Shown in pieces: positions 62,040-64,000 of a DNA stretch of 64,000 nucleotides. Location: the NCBI RefSeq assembly GCF_014651715.1, contig NZ_BMXK01000004.1, positions 1 to 64,000 of the forward strand. The letters run 5' to 3'. Origin of the DNA: Zhihengliuella salsuginis (GTDB taxonomy: Bacteria; Actinomycetota; Actinomycetes; Actinomycetales; Micrococcaceae). A program made the position numbers and the translations under genes. The notes under the pieces are model-generated. The model had not been told where the DNA came from and did not search any database. It worked only from the letters and a program-made list of their open reading frames with translations. Position 1 is the first letter of the stretch, and every line of letters begins with the position of its first letter.

Positions 62040-62094
62040 ACGACGACGCCCGGCACCTGGCGCGGTTTCCGCGTCGGGTGCCGGGCGTCGTCGT
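62040..62094. terminator. Terminator between aminopeptidase P and the stress protein gene
   Basis: Perfect 18-base arms (62040-62057 and 62077-62094) and an inner GCG/CGC stem around TTTC. Convergent genes end on both sides, so it probably acts both ways. Confidence 0.85.
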
Positions 62095-62104
62095 CTCTGG
62101 TGGT

Positions 62105-62917
62105 TCAGTCGCGCTTGTCGCCGTCGGCGTCCTGGGCCGGCTCGGTCCGCTCGGAGTCCTGGGCGCCCTCCGAGGGAGCGGCCTCAGATTCCGCGCCGTC
62201 CTGCACGGGCGCCGCGACGCGCACGCCGAACTGCGGGCGCCCGTCCGGCAGGTCGCCGTAGCCGGGACGACCGCCAGTGTCCTCGGCCGGCTTCTCCGGC
62301 TTCTCCGGGTCCTGCTGCTTCGGCGCCGGCGCGGCTGCGGGGGCCGCGGAACCGGCCGATCCCGCGGACGGGCCCTGCCCCTGGCGTGGCGGCGCCCACG
62401 CCGGGGTGACGTTGCCGGCCTGCACCTGGCTCATCGGCAGGCTCGAGGCGAGCCGGCGGGCCTCGGGCGCCTGCTCGAAGGCGACGACGACGTCGTAGTA
62501 GCCGGCCAGGAACTGGTTCGAGGAGGAGAAGTCCCGCTTGCCGCGGCGGAACGAGTAGCCGACGACGCCCACGATCATCCAGATGGCCATGCCGAGGGCG
62601 ACGGAGGACAGGATCTGCCCGAGCGGGTTGCCCTCGTTGAAGAGGCTCAGCAGCAGGCCGACGAAGATGCCGAACATGGCGCCCTGCGCCGCGCCGGACA
62701 TCGCCACGCGCGGGTAGGAGAGCTTGGCGGTCACGCGCTCGACGCTCTTGAGGTCGCAGCCGATGATGCTGACGTTGGAGACCGGGAAGTCGTGGTCCGC
62801 GAGATAGTCCACGACCTTCTGCGCGTCGAGGTAGGACTCGTAGCGGCCGAGGACCTCGCCGCGGGGAAGCGAGAGCAGGTCGTTGTTGGACTTGGGAGCA
62901 CCGAACGGAGTGGACAT
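62105..62917 (-). CDS. General stress protein 17M-like membrane protein
   Basis: 270 residues. The N-terminal module GRYESYLDAQKVVDYLADHDFP with VSNVSIIGCDL is typical of the GSP17M/YflT family. Two membrane helices (about 75-95 and 105-127) carry Gly-rich packing. The C-terminal 120 residues are Pro/Ala/Glu-rich and disordered. Function unknown; linked to stress regulons in Bacillus. Start at MSTPFG; the longer frame upstream is not supported. Divergent from the PRC-barrel/MgtE-N gene by 143 bases. Confidence 0.88.
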   Translation of the reverse strand: MSTPFGAPKSNNDLLSLPRGEVLGRYESYLDAQKVVDYLADHDFPVSNVSIIGCDLKSVERVTAKLSYPRVAMSGAAQGAMFGIFVGLLLSLFNEGNPLGQILSSVALGMAIWMIVGVVGYSFRRGKRDFSSSNQFLAGYYDVVVAFEQAPEARRLASSLPMSQVQAGNVTPAWAPPRQGQGPSAGSAGSAAPAAAPAPKQQDPEKPEKPAEDTGGRPGYGDLPDGRPQFGVRVAAPVQDGAESEAAPSEGAQDSERTEPAQDADGDKRD

Positions 62918-63060
62918 GACTCCATTCTGCCGTGTTTTCCTGACCATGACATGAAAAGGCTCCCGGTATCGCTGCCGGTGAACCGGAAGCACCGTTTCGC
63001 GCGTGACGCCACGCTTCCCGGGCCCCCTTCCGGAGGCCTCCGAGGCAGTAGCCTTGGGGG

Positions 63061-64000
63061 ATGAGCAGCAACCTCGCCACCAAGGCCTTCGTCGCCCGAC
63101 TGCTCGGTCTCGACGTCTTCGACCCGCTGGGAGACCGCCTCGGGCGCCTGCGCGACGTCGTCGTGATCAACCGCGGCGTCTCGAGACCCGCGCAGGCCGT
63201 GGGCCTGCTCGTCGAGGTCCCGGGGAAGCGCCGCGTCTTCGTCCCCATGACGCGCGTGCAGGCCATCGAGGCCGGGCAGATCATCTGCTCCGGGCTCGTC
63301 AACCTGCGCCGCTTCCAGCAGCGCGGCGCCGAGCACCTGGCGGTCGGCGAGCTCTTCGACCAGAAGGTCACGTTCAAGGACGGCTCGGGCGCCGGGATCA
63401 TCGAGGACATCGGGCTGGACCAGCAGCGCAACGGCGACTGGCACGTCTCCGCGTACTACGTGCGCCGCGGCGGCCGCGACACGGGCTTCCGCCCCTTCCG
63501 GCGGCTGGCGCGCGGCGAGCGGATCGTCGTCGACTGGAACGAGATCCTGCACATCAACGACTCCGAGCCGCAGGCGGCCACCCAGTTCGTCGCGGCCCAC
63601 GACGAGCTCAAGCCCGCCGACTTCGCCGAGGCGCTGCACGAGATGCCGGACAAGCGCCGCCTCGAGGTCGCGGCCGAGCTCCAGGACGACCGCCTGGCGG
63701 TCGTCCTGCAGGAGCTGCCCAACGAGGAGCAGGTGCAGATCCTCTCCGCCCTCGACATGGAGCGCGCCGCCGACGTCCTCGAGGAGATGGACCCGGACGA
63801 CGCCGCCGACCTCCTCAACGAGCTGACGGACGAGGCGCAGGAGGCCCTCCTGCAGCTCATGGAACCGGACGACGCCGAGGACGTGCGCCGGCTTCTCGAG
63901 TACGAGGAGGACACGGCCGGCTCGCTCATGACCCCCGTGCCGGTCATCCTTCCGCCGGAGGCGACCGTGGCCGAGGCCCTCGCCTACGTCCGCCAGGAGG
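63061..64000 (+). CDS. PRC-barrel and MgtE N-terminal domain protein (partial, cut by window end)
   Basis: At least 313 residues, still open at the window edge. Two PRC-barrel-like halves lie in the first 165 residues (GDRLGRLRDVVV and KDGSGAGIIEDIGL). An MgtE intracellular N domain follows (HELKPADFAEALHEMP-like, then acidic repeats EMDPDDAADLLNEL and LMEPDDAEDVRRLLEY). A CBS domain appears to start (DTAGSLMTPVPVILPPEATVAEAL). This matches magnesium-sensing cytosolic parts of MgtE without confirmed membrane helices. TAGCCT ends six bases before the ATG (leaderless). Confidence 0.88.
   Translation, partial: MSSNLATKAFVARLLGLDVFDPLGDRLGRLRDVVVINRGVSRPAQAVGLLVEVPGKRRVFVPMTRVQAIEAGQIICSGLVNLRRFQQRGAEHLAVGELFDQKVTFKDGSGAGIIEDIGLDQQRNGDWHVSAYYVRRGGRDTGFRPFRRLARGERIVVDWNEILHINDSEPQAATQFVAAHDELKPADFAEALHEMPDKRRLEVAAELQDDRLAVVLQELPNEEQVQILSALDMERAADVLEEMDPDDAADLLNELTDEAQEALLQLMEPDDAEDVRRLLEYEEDTAGSLMTPVPVILPPEATVAEALAYVRQE

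Noticed and set aside
1-64000. CRISPR array, prophage or IS element
   Set aside because: No regularly spaced repeats, no transposase, integrase or phage structural genes were seen on either strand.

Overview
The window is a gene-dense, very high-GC stretch of a bacterial chromosome. Gene content and order point to an actinobacterium, most likely a member of the Micrococcaceae (Arthrobacter-like). Pointers are the AdnAB nuclease pair, UvrD2 with an HRDC domain, mycobacteria-like gene neighbourhoods, a coproporphyrin-dependent haem cluster, a DUF3107 protein, and frequent leaderless starts (TANNNT followed 6-7 bases later by ATG or GTG). The genus cannot be fixed from sequence reading alone. 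I see no phage, IS element, CRISPR array or plasmid gene. This is chromosomal backbone with lineage-specific insertions.

Layout. 64-3360 (minus): mnmA and its cysteine desulfurase (tRNA thiolation) and an unknown protein. 3469-7413 (plus): a FolP2-type dihydropteroate-synthase homologue, a RibD-C reductase, a J-domain protein, trmL and an RskA-like membrane protein. A 24-bp hairpin separates them from an etfB-etfA-PIG-L deacetylase operon and an HtrA-type protease (minus). 12064-15065: a TPM-domain membrane protein and PspA. 15089-16577: two identical initiator tRNA genes, each inside a 127-bp perfect repeat, flanking a cytochrome b gene.

16731-35980 follows, with additions, the mycobacterial order from Rv3193c to Rv3202c (recalled, not aligned): UPF0182, Lon-like PDZ protease, zincin-2, a YgjP-like peptidase and an E1-like protein, then uvrD2, nudC, a phosphotransferase-fold protein, adnB, adnA and an alkyltransferase-like gene. 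The last three form one DNA-repair operon, with a DEDDh exonuclease divergent from it. 36941-39558 is a metN-metI-metQ methionine importer.

39700-49831 carries nine haem genes: hemL, hemB, hemD, hemC, cpfC, chdC, cgoX and hemE on minus, with hemA divergent. Together they encode the coproporphyrin route from glutamyl-tRNA to haem, lacking only glutamyl-tRNA synthetase. 49914-56311 resumes mycobacteria-like order (moeZ, TetR, DUF3107, ferritin-like protein, RNB ribonuclease, DEAD-box helicase) and ends with an orphan DNA methyltransferase. 57284-64000: a sodium/solute symporter with a 43-residue partner, a PHP phosphoesterase, an aminopeptidase P, a general-stress membrane protein and the start of a PRC-barrel/MgtE-N protein cut by the window end.

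No dramatic new system stands out. The best leads are the degenerate motor and missing Fe-S cysteine in AdnA, the translational coupling of the ATL gene to adnAB, a phosphotransferase that has lost catalytic residues, a partnerless E1-like protein, a J-domain protein with a NERD-like tail, the tRNA repeats around the cytochrome b gene, and the twelve-gene leaderless architecture.
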